This document shows positions 16,963 through 25,255 of a DNA stretch of 64,000 nucleotides, in pieces. The DNA comes from Ignavibacteriota bacterium (GTDB lineage: Bacteria > Bacteroidota > Ignavibacteria > Ignavibacteriales > Melioribacteraceae), in the NCBI GenBank assembly GCA_016716225.1, contig JADJWT010000001.1, positions 2,862,501 to 2,926,500 of the forward strand. Direction: 5' to 3'. The position numbers and the translations under genes are program-made. How positions within the stretch are numbered: position 1 is the first letter of the stretch; each line of letters starts with the position of its first letter. The notes below the pieces were generated by a model that worked only from the letters and a program-made list of their open reading frames with translations, was not told where the DNA came from and made no database searches.

Positions 16963-17808
16963 ATGAATATTGAAGAAGAATATTTAAAAAATTTAGATGT
17001 ACTAATAAAGTTAGCTATTTCCGAAGATATCAATACTGGTGATATTACTACGGATGCGATAATTTCCAAATCAAATATTGCTGAAGGATTTTTAAAAGCA
17101 AAACAAGATGGAATTATTTGCGGATTAAAAGTTGCAGAATTAGTTTTTAATAATTTTGATGAAAACATAAAATGGCAAACTAATTTTAATGATGGCGATA
17201 AAATTATTAGTGGTTCAATTCTCGCAAACTTTTCCGGAAAGTATAACTCTTTACTTTCTGCTGAAAGAATTGCACTGAATTTTATTCAAAGAATGTCTGC
17301 AATTTCAACAAAAACTTTCCATTTTGTAAATGAATTAAAAGGAACTAAAACCAAATTACTGGATACAAGAAAAACAATTCCTGGTTTTAGATTATTGGAT
17401 AAATATGCCGTTAAAATTGGCGGAGGAACCAATCACAGATTTGGTTTGTATGATCTAGTAATGATAAAAGATAATCATATTGAAGTTGCCGGAAGTATTT
17501 CAAATGCGGTTAAGCAAGTTAGAGAAAAATATAAAAATAATTTCCGAATTGAAGTTGAAACAAGAAATATAAATGAAGTGCAAGAAGCTTTAAATTTAAA
17601 TGTTGATATAATTATGCTTGATAATATGTCAATTGATGAAATGAAATCCGCTGTAAAATTAATTGGCGGCGAAATTTTAACTGAAGCTTCCGGAAATATT
17701 ACTTTTGAAAAATTAAAAGCTATTGCAGAAACCGGAGTTGATTTTATATCTGTTGGAGAATTAACACACTCAGTAAAAGCTTTTGATATTGGCATGTATA
17801 TTAAATAA
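16963..17808 (+). CDS. nadC: Nicotinate-nucleotide pyrophosphorylase (carboxylating)
   Basis: A 281-residue quinolinate phosphoribosyltransferase that makes nicotinate mononucleotide from quinolinate and PRPP. Seen are EDINTGDITTDAII at the N-terminus, ALNFIQRMSAISTKT, LLDTRKTIPGFRLLDKYAV, KIGGGTNHRFGLYDLVMIKD and DIIMLDNMS. The ATG at 16963 is chosen; a TTG at 16951 directly after the nadB stop would add four residues. The gap to nadA is 14 bp. Confidence 0.95.
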   Translation: MNIEEEYLKNLDVLIKLAISEDINTGDITTDAIISKSNIAEGFLKAKQDGIICGLKVAELVFNNFDENIKWQTNFNDGDKIISGSILANFSGKYNSLLSAERIALNFIQRMSAISTKTFHFVNELKGTKTKLLDTRKTIPGFRLLDKYAVKIGGGTNHRFGLYDLVMIKDNHIEVAGSISNAVKQVREKYKNNFRIEVETRNINEVQEALNLNVDIIMLDNMSIDEMKSAVKLIGGEILTEASGNITFEKLKAIAETGVDFISVGELTHSVKAFDIGMYIK

Positions 17809-17822
17809 TGAAAGAGTAATAA

Positions 17823-18761
17823 ATGGATACAAGAGAAATTATTTTTGAAATAAATAAATTACGAAAAGAAAAAAATGCAGTAATACTAGCTCATAATTAT
17901 CAGATAGGTGAAATTCAAGATTTAGCAGATTTTGTTGGGGATTCTCTTGGGTTAAGTCAAATGGCAGCAAAAACCGAAGCAGATTTAATAGTATTTTGCG
18001 GCGTTCATTTTATGGCAGAAACTGCTTCAATACTAGCTCCACAGAAAAAAGTTATTATTCCAGATTTAGATGCCGGTTGTTCTCTTGCTGATAGTATAAC
18101 CGCTGAAGAATTAATAAAATGGAAAGAAGAAAATCCCGGTGCGATTGTTGTATCGTATGTAAATACAACGGCAGAAGTAAAAGCTGAAACTGATTATTGT
18201 TGTACATCATCAAATGCCGTAAAAGTTGTAAACGCAATTCCGGTTGATAAACAAATTTTATTCCTTCCCGATCAGTATTTAGGAAATTATGTAAAGTACA
18301 TTACTAATAGAAATATGAAAATATGGAATGGAGCTTGTCATGTTCACGAAAAAATTGGTGAGTTAGATTTTGAAAGTGCAGAAAATAAATTCCCAAATGC
18401 TGAGTTTCTTATTCATCCGGAATGTGGATGTTCAACTTCTTGTATGCTTAAGGCATCGCAAAATCCTAATTTAAAATTAAATATTTATTCTACAGAAGGA
18501 ATGTTAAGAAGAGTTAATGAATCTGATTCTGATGAATTTGTAATTGCTACTGAAGTTGGGATTTTACATAGAATGAAAAAAAATAATCCAACTAAAATAT
18601 TTCATCCGGCGAGTGAAGCCTCCATATGTGAATATATGAAATTAAATACATTTGAAAATTTATATCAATCATTGTTAGTTGAAAAGCATGAAGTAAAAGT
18701 TCAAAAAGAAATTGCCGATAGAGCAAGATTATCAATACAAAGAATGATTGAAATATTTTAA
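17823..18761 (+). CDS. nadA: Quinolinate synthase
   Basis: A 312-residue iron-sulphur enzyme condensing iminoaspartate with dihydroxyacetone phosphate to quinolinate. Three cysteines that should ligate the [4Fe-4S] cluster are in VFCGVHFMAETA, WNGACHVHE and HPECGCSTSCM. AVILAHNYQIGEIQDLADFVG and DLDAGCSLAD are further family signatures. Together with nadB and nadC it forms a complete prokaryotic aspartate-to-NAMN operon. Confidence 0.96.
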   Translation: MDTREIIFEINKLRKEKNAVILAHNYQIGEIQDLADFVGDSLGLSQMAAKTEADLIVFCGVHFMAETASILAPQKKVIIPDLDAGCSLADSITAEELIKWKEENPGAIVVSYVNTTAEVKAETDYCCTSSNAVKVVNAIPVDKQILFLPDQYLGNYVKYITNRNMKIWNGACHVHEKIGELDFESAENKFPNAEFLIHPECGCSTSCMLKASQNPNLKLNIYSTEGMLRRVNESDSDEFVIATEVGILHRMKKNNPTKIFHPASEASICEYMKLNTFENLYQSLLVEKHEVKVQKEIADRARLSIQRMIEIF

Positions 18762-18783
18762 TAAAGAGTGTTTTTTAAAATTT

Positions 18784-18815
18784 AATTGAAATTGTATTCA
18801 AAGTTCCTTTCAATT
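18784..18815. terminator. Possible bidirectional terminator between convergent genes
   Basis: AATTGAAA at 18784-18791 and TTTCAATT at 18808-18815 form an 8-bp AT-rich inverted repeat between the nadA stop and the convergent DUF2062 gene end. The stem is weak, so this is tentative. Confidence 0.35.
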
Positions 18816-19291
18816 TATAATAGATCTTTCTTGATCGTTGAAGTTAGTTTCTTTTCTTTATAAAACTTTACTAAATAGAAAAACGTAAAATATGTTATTG
18901 AACTTAATATTATTGCAAAAATAAAATTTCCTAATGCAAGAGTAAGAAGTAAATTACCTCCTAATTCTAAAATATCGCTATATGAAGGAGAATCAATTAA
19001 ATAACGTATTTCATTCCAATTTAATTCTTGATTAGTAAAAATTGAACCAATATTAAACGTTACGTAGTATAACGGTAAAATAGTAAAAGGATTTGAAATT
19101 AGAGTTGCACCCGCAGCAAGATAAATATTTGCTCTGAAAAGTAAACATAAGGGAATTACACTAATAGTCTCAAATCCCATTGGAACGGTAATACCAACAA
19201 ATACACCCAATGCTAAACTGAATGCAATATTTTTTGGTTCGACTTCAATATTAAAAATTGAATTGATGTAATTTTTTATAATTTGTTTCAA
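18815..19291 (-). CDS. DUF2062 membrane protein
   Basis: A 158-residue membrane protein. The run NIAFSLALGVFVGITVPMGF followed by FRANIYLAAGATLISNPFT is the hallmark of the DUF2062 family, with three or four hydrophobic helices. No biochemical function is established. It lies 10 bp downstream of another membrane-protein gene on the same strand. Confidence 0.8.
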   Translation of the reverse strand: MKQIIKNYINSIFNIEVEPKNIAFSLALGVFVGITVPMGFETISVIPLCLLFRANIYLAAGATLISNPFTILPLYYVTFNIGSIFTNQELNWNEIRYLIDSPSYSDILELGGNLLLTLALGNFIFAIILSSITYFTFFYLVKFYKEKKLTSTIKKDLL

Positions 19292-19301
19292 CTTATTTGA
19301 T

Positions 19302-19976
19302 TTAATTAAGTAGTATTCTTGAACTGAATTTTGTTAAATAATCATTAATTACTTTCTCTGAACTAATTAATTTTTCACCATCGATTTTTATTTTCTTTAA
19401 TCTGAAAATATTTGGGAATGATATCTTACCTTTAGAAAAGCTAAACATTATAAGAAGATTAATATAATCAATAATGAAAAGTGATTTTCTGTAAAGTCTA
19501 ACTCTCTCTTCAGTGAAACCAATTTTTGAAATTGTTCCTCGGTTAATAAAATAAGTAATTCCGGTAACATTAATATTTTTTGGATTATTGTTCTTTTTCA
19601 GTTTATCGATAATATTTAACAAACCTTGTAAATAATTTTTAATGGTAATTTGTTTTGCAGTAACTCCTCTATATGACCATTTCATGTTTAATAAATAATC
19701 GAAAATTGTACCGTTGTGAATTTCCCAATGATTTTGTTTATATCTAATTGTTAGCAGAAAAGGAGAATGATAATTTAGATATCCGAAAAGTCTTAGCAAT
19801 GGTGTTATTGAAAAATGTCCAATTACCTTTATAAATGGTATGGTAATTAAGTTAAAAGGAAATAAGTATATCAAAAAAATTTTTATAGATAGAAATATTC
19901 CGACGAAAGCAAAAACTAGAGATAAAAGCCATTGCGTCATGATTGGGTATGAATAAAATTCTCTAAAAAATTTCAT
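19302..19976 (-). CDS. Hypothetical membrane-anchored protein
   Basis: A 224-residue protein I do not recognise. It has a strongly hydrophobic N-terminal region (residues about 13-58, probably two helices) and then a basic, Lys/Asn/Ile-rich soluble part with sequences such as SPFLLTIRYKQNHWEIHNGT and KWSYRGVTAKQITIKNYLQG. YYPIM-type Tyr-rich N-terminus precedes the first helix. It sits 10 bp upstream of the DUF2062 gene, implying co-transcription, and 80 bp after the CPBP gene. Confidence 0.55.
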   Translation of the reverse strand: MKFFREFYSYPIMTQWLLSLVFAFVGIFLSIKIFLIYLFPFNLITIPFIKVIGHFSITPLLRLFGYLNYHSPFLLTIRYKQNHWEIHNGTIFDYLLNMKWSYRGVTAKQITIKNYLQGLLNIIDKLKKNNNPKNINVTGITYFINRGTISKIGFTEERVRLYRKSLFIIDYINLLIMFSFSKGKISFPNIFRLKKIKIDGEKLISSEKVINDYLTKFSSRILLN

Positions 19977-20056
19977 TTTAGAAATGAAAAGTTATTACCA
20001 AAAGTTAGTTTAGAGAGATTAAATAAACGTAAAATAAAAATTATTTTATTGTTAAA

Positions 20057-20698
20057 TTAATTTATGTTTCCAGAAAAAAAATAAATACCAAGTCCAACTG
20101 TAAAGATTAAATCTCCCCATATTCCATGTTCAATTGCAGTAATTACCAAGGAATTAGATTTTGAATATGTTCGTGCAAACATAATTCCTCCCAAAAAACT
20201 AATAAATGGAGAAATCCAATTTTGAAATATTATGTGAGCAAAACCAAATGACAAACCGCTCATGAAAATCATTATTGGAATTGAACTAAATAGGTTTCTA
20301 AATCTATGAAAAAAATATGATCTAAAAATTAATTCCTGAGGGAAGGCAGAAAAAAGAGGATATAAAAATAGAAAGAAAATATAAATCATTGTATTCTTTC
20401 TGGGAAAATCAAATAACTGACTTCTATTTGTGAAGTATATTAAAATTGTTAAAATTAAAAGACCTAATAGCCATCTAATAACAATAATTTTTAACAATTG
20501 TTTTTTATTTGAGATTTCAAATAAAATTGATTTATCAAACGATTTATCATTTTTTAATTTGATGAAAGCAATTAATGCGACTAATAAAATTATGGGTATT
20601 AACAGATGCTTGATTGGGAAATTTGAAATAGTAATTATAAATGGAATTAAATAAAAAATCGAAAATAGTTCAATAGATAATCTAATTTTATCTTTCAC
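20057..20698 (-). CDS. CPBP-family intramembrane protein (putative protease)
   Basis: A 213-residue membrane protein with about six helices. The family motifs are FPQELIFRSYFFHRF, LSFGFAHIIFQNW and VITAIEHGIWGDL, supplying the conserved Glu, Arg and two His residues of the CAAX-protease/bacteriocin-processing (CPBP) fold. The first motif reads QExxxR rather than the common EExxxR. Substrate unknown. It starts 8 bp downstream of the phytase gene's end, so may share its transcript. Confidence 0.8.
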   Translation of the reverse strand: MKDKIRLSIELFSIFYLIPFIITISNFPIKHLLIPIILLVALIAFIKLKNDKSFDKSILFEISNKKQLLKIIVIRWLLGLLILTILIYFTNRSQLFDFPRKNTMIYIFFLFLYPLFSAFPQELIFRSYFFHRFRNLFSSIPIMIFMSGLSFGFAHIIFQNWISPFISFLGGIMFARTYSKSNSLVITAIEHGIWGDLIFTVGLGIYFFSGNIN

Positions 20699-20706
20699 TT
20701 ACATAA

Positions 20707-21750
20707 TTACAATTTATCAAGAATGTCTTTTAAATTAAAACCTGAAATGTTTTTATCATTATTTACTGCAAAAAATGCACCTTGTGGAAAATTTGTATAA
20801 GATTCTTGTGTAAGCCAAATCCCATCGGTGTTTTTTGTATTATCTGATTTAAAATATCCAATATGATTAAAAGTTTTTCTTTCAAAAAGATGAAATATAT
20901 TTGCAGATGAATCTTGATCTGTTACAATCCAAAATCCGTTGTTATTTTTTTTGTATAATGCAATTCCTTCAACTTGAGATTTAAATAGTTTCAATCCAAC
21001 TACTTTATTTTTGAAATCTCCATTAAAGTTGTAGACTTTAATACAAGTTTCATCCTCTTTTTCTTCGGCAATTAATAAATTATTATTTTCCAAATCACCA
21101 TTTATTGATTCAACAATTCTTAAAACACCATTGCTATTTGTTTCGCCGAACTTTTTAATTAACTCTGTTTTTGCTTCATCTTTATCAAACTGAAGTTTAT
21201 AAAAATGAATTCTATTACCTAATTCAGAATCTATCGGTATTTGCTCATCAGCAGTTTCATAATTATCAGTTACATAAATATTATATGATTCATTTTCATA
21301 ATAAACAAAAATACCGTATGGTTTAATCAGATTTCCATTTCCCACAAAAGTAACAAATTCAAATTGCGGCAATTGTAATACTTGTATTCTTGCATTATCT
21401 CGTTCAACAATAAATAGCAATGAATCAATTACAAAAATTCCATTAGGTCGTAAAAATTGAAGTTGACCATTTCCTTTTGTGCCAACATATTTGATAAATT
21501 TCCCATTTGATGCATCATGAACGAGTAATCTATCTGTAGATTTCGCTGTTGTAATTAGCCATATAGTAGTATCATTTAGTTTATAAAAAGTGGGTGAATC
21601 TACATTATCCAATTCATTTGCAGAAGTTTGAAAAGATTCATTTATTTTAAATTCTTTTTCAATTTTTACTTCGTTTGTTTTTTTATTTGTACATGATAAA
21701 AAAGATATTGGAATTAAAATAATGTAAAGTAAATAATAATTATATTTCAT
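20707..21750 (-). CDS. Beta-propeller phytase lipoprotein
   Basis: A 347-residue protein with a lipoprotein signal (PISFLSC, Cys20). The mature part is a beta-propeller phytase (PF02333 type), which removes phosphates from phytate in a calcium-dependent way. Diagnostic segments are NVDSPTFYKLNDTTIWLITT, KYVGTKGNGQLQFLRPNGI, QVEGIALYKKNNNGFWIVTDQ, DGIWLTQESYTNFPQGAFF and AVNNDKNISGF. It lies downstream of a TonB-dependent receptor gene on the same strand with 106 bp between, a pairing known for this phytase class in Gram-negatives. A Pho-box-like repeat in front of the receptor suggests phosphate-starvation control. Confidence 0.88.
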   Translation of the reverse strand: MKYNYYLLYIILIPISFLSCTNKKTNEVKIEKEFKINESFQTSANELDNVDSPTFYKLNDTTIWLITTAKSTDRLLVHDASNGKFIKYVGTKGNGQLQFLRPNGIFVIDSLLFIVERDNARIQVLQLPQFEFVTFVGNGNLIKPYGIFVYYENESYNIYVTDNYETADEQIPIDSELGNRIHFYKLQFDKDEAKTELIKKFGETNSNGVLRIVESINGDLENNNLLIAEEKEDETCIKVYNFNGDFKNKVVGLKLFKSQVEGIALYKKNNNGFWIVTDQDSSANIFHLFERKTFNHIGYFKSDNTKNTDGIWLTQESYTNFPQGAFFAVNNDKNISGFNLKDILDKL

Positions 21751-21773
21751 TTTTCTCTCACTTGATTAAGAAG

Positions 21774-21845
21774 CTGTCTCATAAGAAACAAATTAAAATA
21801 TTAATTCTAAACAATAAACTTTTTTAGAAATTTCTTTTGAGACAG
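21774..21845. repeat. 15-bp inverted repeat between receptor and phytase genes
   Basis: CTGTCTCATAAGAAA at 21774-21788 is complementary to TTTCTTTTGAGACAG at 21831-21845 except for one position, with a 42-bp AT-rich middle. It could be a transcriptional attenuator lowering phytase expression, or a short insertion-sequence-derived element, as GAGACAG ends are common in IS elements. No target duplication was recognised. Confidence 0.6.
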
Positions 21846-21856
21846 TTTTATTATCT

Positions 21857-24592
21857 TTATAAATCGAATTTAATTCCAGCATTAAATCTCAAATCATAAT
21901 ATTCCGCTTGATAAGTTCTTTTTTGAGAACCGGCATAATAACGTAATGGTTGATTTGTTAAATTATTCGCTTCAAAAAATAATCTTAAATTAGGAGTAAA
22001 TGCGTAAGAGCCGTTTAGATCAAGCCTTACAACACTATCATAATATCTTTCCAAACCGGGAGTTAAATCTAATTCATCTGGATCCAAATAAGCTGCGGAA
22101 TAATTAAATGTAATTCCAACAACAATATTTTCATTTTGATATGATAAATTTGCATTAACAATGTGAGGTGAAGTTCCCGGTAATTCAATATCTTTATCGT
22201 CTTCAACTTGTTCATTAAGTACCGGATTATCTGTATTTGAATATGTGTAAGTATAATTTGAATAGAAGTTTAAATTCTTAAAAATACTTCCCATGAAATC
22301 TAGTCTTCTTTGAAATGCAAATTCAAATCCGAATAAATTTGCCGAGGCTCCGTTTCGAGGTTGGAAAAATTCATCGTAAGTATTTCCGGAAACGTTATCA
22401 AAATAATCTTCTTCAGTATATACATATATGTAATCTTCAATAGCTTTATAAAAAATTCCACAGGAAAGTATTCCTACTGATTCTAAATATTTTTCAGCAC
22501 TCAAATCAAAATTCATTGATGTCGTTGGCTTTAATGAGGAATTACCAATTGCAAGTTCTTCATTATCTTCTGCGATTGATCTGTACGGTACTAAATCATA
22601 ATAATTTGGTCTTGCTAAAGTGTTTGTCCAAGCAAATCTTAAAACAGTATTATCATCAAAATTATATTTTAGATGAATACCGGGAAGAATGTTTGAATAA
22701 TCATCTGTACCAGAAGTTGATGTTATTTCTTCTGATTCTTCATCAAACTGATTACCCTCAAAGTCAATATCAGTTTGTTCAAATCTGAGACCGGCAATCA
22801 TAGAAAGTTTATCACCAAAATTTTGATTTAATTGAAGAAAACCGGCAATAACATTTTCAGTTGCCGAAAAATTTGCAGCAGCATATTCTTCTGGCTTATC
22901 TTCCTTTTCAAACAAGTTTGCATTATTTAATTCTAAATCTCCAATTGCAGTATTTGAAGTTAATAGTCCTATTTCATATTCACCGGCAAGAAAATTTGGA
23001 TTTGTATAATCTTTTGTTCCCCAATTTAAAATATTCTCCGGTTCATTCAATGGTGAATATTCGAAGAAATTATTGTCTCTATTTTTATCTTTATTTTTTA
23101 GTCTTCCACCAACTTTTAATTTGTTTGAATAATTACCGGAATGAATTATTGGTATTTCAAAATTCAATTTTAAATTCAAATCCTTTTCTTCAGTAAATTG
23201 ATATTCCTCACTAATTTCATCCAAGACATATTGTGTCATAGATACACTTTCAATAGGTTTCGGAGTTTCTAAATCTGATAAATCAAATTGAACTTCTACA
23301 TCTTCAGCAGCCCAATTTATATATCTTTCATTTGGTCTTTCTTCAGAGGCTTTTGAGTAAGCAGCTGACCAATCTAATTTCATATCTCCATCAAAAAAAT
23401 GATCGCCGGACAGTGCGAACGAAAACATTTTCTGATTTTCTAAACGAGCATTTTCATTTGTATTTCCGTTAATTCCACCTTTTGTTTGTCGTTCTATTGT
23501 ATCATCAGAATAAGTTACTCTGTATCGATTTTCCCAATCTTTTCGATTTGAATAAATTCCTTTAAGATAAATAACATTGAACGGATTCAACCTTAGATCA
23601 AAAGTTCCACCAATACTTTGTCTTAATCTTCTGATTTGATATTCGCGAACTTCCCATTCATCGATAATTATATTACCATCGTCATTATCCCAAGAACCTT
23701 CGGTATTATCCGAACCCAATTCATGATCATGATAAGAGCCGTTTAATAATATACCAAGCATTCCATCAGCAAATCTTTGTCCTACGGTAAATGCCCCATT
23801 AAAAGCTGCTTTTTCTGATAATTGATTATAATTACCTCCAAGAGTAGTAGATAATCTAAATTGATTTGGGGCACCTTTTGTAATTAAATTTACTGAACCA
23901 CCAATTGCATCGGCATCCATATCCGGAGTAACTGCTTTATTTACTTCAATTGTTTGGATCATATCAGATGGTACTAAATCTAATTGAACATTTCTTATTT
24001 CAGCTTCAGCAGAAGGAATTCTTTCACCATTTATTGTAAACGAGTTTAAACGGGGCTCAGTTCCCCTAATATTTCCAAATCGTGCTTCACCTTGATCATA
24101 ATTAACTGTAATAGATGTAATTCTTTTTAATGCATCTCCAATATTTGCATCCGGAAATCTTCCGAACTGATCTGAAGAAACAATATTTGTAATATTCATA
24201 TTTTCTTTTTGTTGATTCAAAGCTTTTGCTTGTCCCTTTAATTGATCGCCAAGAACAACAACTTCTTCACCTTGTAAAACTCCGGATTGTAGAACAATAT
24301 TAAGTTCAATTGTTTTGTTATCCATAATATTTACATTACTTTTCTTCGATTGGTAACCTAAATAGGAAAAAGTTATTTCGTATGATCCGGGTTCTAAATT
24401 TGAAATAATGTAATTTCCATTTGCATCAGATGTTACACCTTTTTTTATAGCGTCAATAAAAATATTTGCACTAACAAGAGATAAATTATTTTCATCTGAA
24501 ACATGTCCAACTATTTTTGCATTTTGAGAATAAGTTAAGTTTGAAAGAAAAAATAAAATCAATAAAATATAGAGATGTAAATATTTTTGCAT
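21857..24592 (-). CDS. TonB-dependent receptor, phytase-linked
   Basis: A 911-residue outer-membrane receptor with a signal peptide (ending LTYSQ), a carboxypeptidase-regulatory-like domain at about 25-110 (VGHVSDENNLSLVSANIFI, GSYEITFSYLGYQS), a plug at about 125-240 (RFPDANIGDALKRITSI, IRGTEPRLNSFTINGERIPS, PDMDADAIGGSVNLITKG) and a beta-barrel to the terminal LRFNAGIKFDL. The plug sequence is of the TonB-Xanth-Caul type. The gene precedes the phytase, so it may import phytate breakdown products or phytate (inference). Four 11-bp-spaced repeats lie 58-95 bp before its start. Confidence 0.88.
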   Translation of the reverse strand: MQKYLHLYILLILFFLSNLTYSQNAKIVGHVSDENNLSLVSANIFIDAIKKGVTSDANGNYIISNLEPGSYEITFSYLGYQSKKSNVNIMDNKTIELNIVLQSGVLQGEEVVVLGDQLKGQAKALNQQKENMNITNIVSSDQFGRFPDANIGDALKRITSITVNYDQGEARFGNIRGTEPRLNSFTINGERIPSAEAEIRNVQLDLVPSDMIQTIEVNKAVTPDMDADAIGGSVNLITKGAPNQFRLSTTLGGNYNQLSEKAAFNGAFTVGQRFADGMLGILLNGSYHDHELGSDNTEGSWDNDDGNIIIDEWEVREYQIRRLRQSIGGTFDLRLNPFNVIYLKGIYSNRKDWENRYRVTYSDDTIERQTKGGINGNTNENARLENQKMFSFALSGDHFFDGDMKLDWSAAYSKASEERPNERYINWAAEDVEVQFDLSDLETPKPIESVSMTQYVLDEISEEYQFTEEKDLNLKLNFEIPIIHSGNYSNKLKVGGRLKNKDKNRDNNFFEYSPLNEPENILNWGTKDYTNPNFLAGEYEIGLLTSNTAIGDLELNNANLFEKEDKPEEYAAANFSATENVIAGFLQLNQNFGDKLSMIAGLRFEQTDIDFEGNQFDEESEEITSTSGTDDYSNILPGIHLKYNFDDNTVLRFAWTNTLARPNYYDLVPYRSIAEDNEELAIGNSSLKPTTSMNFDLSAEKYLESVGILSCGIFYKAIEDYIYVYTEEDYFDNVSGNTYDEFFQPRNGASANLFGFEFAFQRRLDFMGSIFKNLNFYSNYTYTYSNTDNPVLNEQVEDDKDIELPGTSPHIVNANLSYQNENIVVGITFNYSAAYLDPDELDLTPGLERYYDSVVRLDLNGSYAFTPNLRLFFEANNLTNQPLRYYAGSQKRTYQAEYYDLRFNAGIKFDL

Positions 24593-24649
24593 AATGTCCT
24601 CAAAGTAATTATCTGGTTCGAAAAATTACTTATTAGGATTTGTGTGTAT

Positions 24650-24687
24650 GTTAAAGAAAAGTTAAAAGTTTGTTAAGTAATTATTAA
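24650..24687 (-). promoter_or_regulatory. Pho-box-like tandem repeat upstream of receptor-phytase operon
   Basis: On the + strand GTTAA occurs at 24650, 24661 and 24672, with ATTAA at 24683: four units spaced exactly 11 bp. Read in the direction of the receptor gene the units are TTAATAATTAC, TTAACAAACTT, TTAACTTTTCT and TTAACATACAC. PhoB/PhoP regulators bind direct repeats with 11-bp period, and Bacillus PhoP uses TTAACA-like units. The location upstream of a phytase operon makes a phosphate-response operator likely. Confidence 0.6.
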
Positions 24688-25255
24688 GGATGGGAAAATG
24701 ATTACTTATATAAATAACAAGTTTGACATTTAATTAAAATTGAAGTATGCATAAAACACCAAATACAATATTTCACATACAGATAAAATAACATTTGAAA
24801 GTTTCTGTTTTTGATGCAACATTTTTAGAAAAGATAATTAATTAAAAATCCGGGAATTGAAAAGCAAATCGACAGCAAGAAAATTTTATTCGTATTAAAG
24901 TAAGAAATGAAGACTATTTTCTTAACGATGATCAAATGATAATCATAAGTAGTTCTGAAAATAAGATTTTTAAGAATTCTTTAAACGAAACTTGAATAAA
25001 AGTAATATACCGTTTGATAGATATATACCTTGATAAAATTTCGAATAGCAAATAATAATTGGTAATAAATTGGGTAAAACTTATTTGTAATTTATACTAT
25101 CTAAAATAATAAGTAATAAATAAAAACTTAAAAAATTCATAAAAATCGCTAAAAATTAAACTTAGTCACCCCTTAATCGATAATAGCATAAAAAATTCAA
25201 AACACTTAGAATCTTTGAATTGCTTTTAAAATTTATAATTAACAAGGGGTATAGA
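24688..25255. other. Non-coding region, possibly holding a decayed LytTR-type fragment
   Basis: AT-rich, with no intact gene. A frame open from 24861 to the stop at 24993-24995 encodes a 44-residue peptide containing NFIRIKVRNEDYFLNDDQ and SSSENKIF, which loosely resembles the start of a LytTR DNA-binding domain of Bacteroidota response regulators. It has stops before and after, so it would be a remnant. The promoter of the following receptor pseudogene must also lie here; AAGGGGT at 25245-25251 is its probable ribosome binding site. Confidence 0.3.

Noticed and set aside
22516..23196. Two plus-strand open frames opposite the phytase-linked receptor
   Set aside because: Composition (Leu/His/Gln rich) is that of a shadow of the minus-strand receptor frame.
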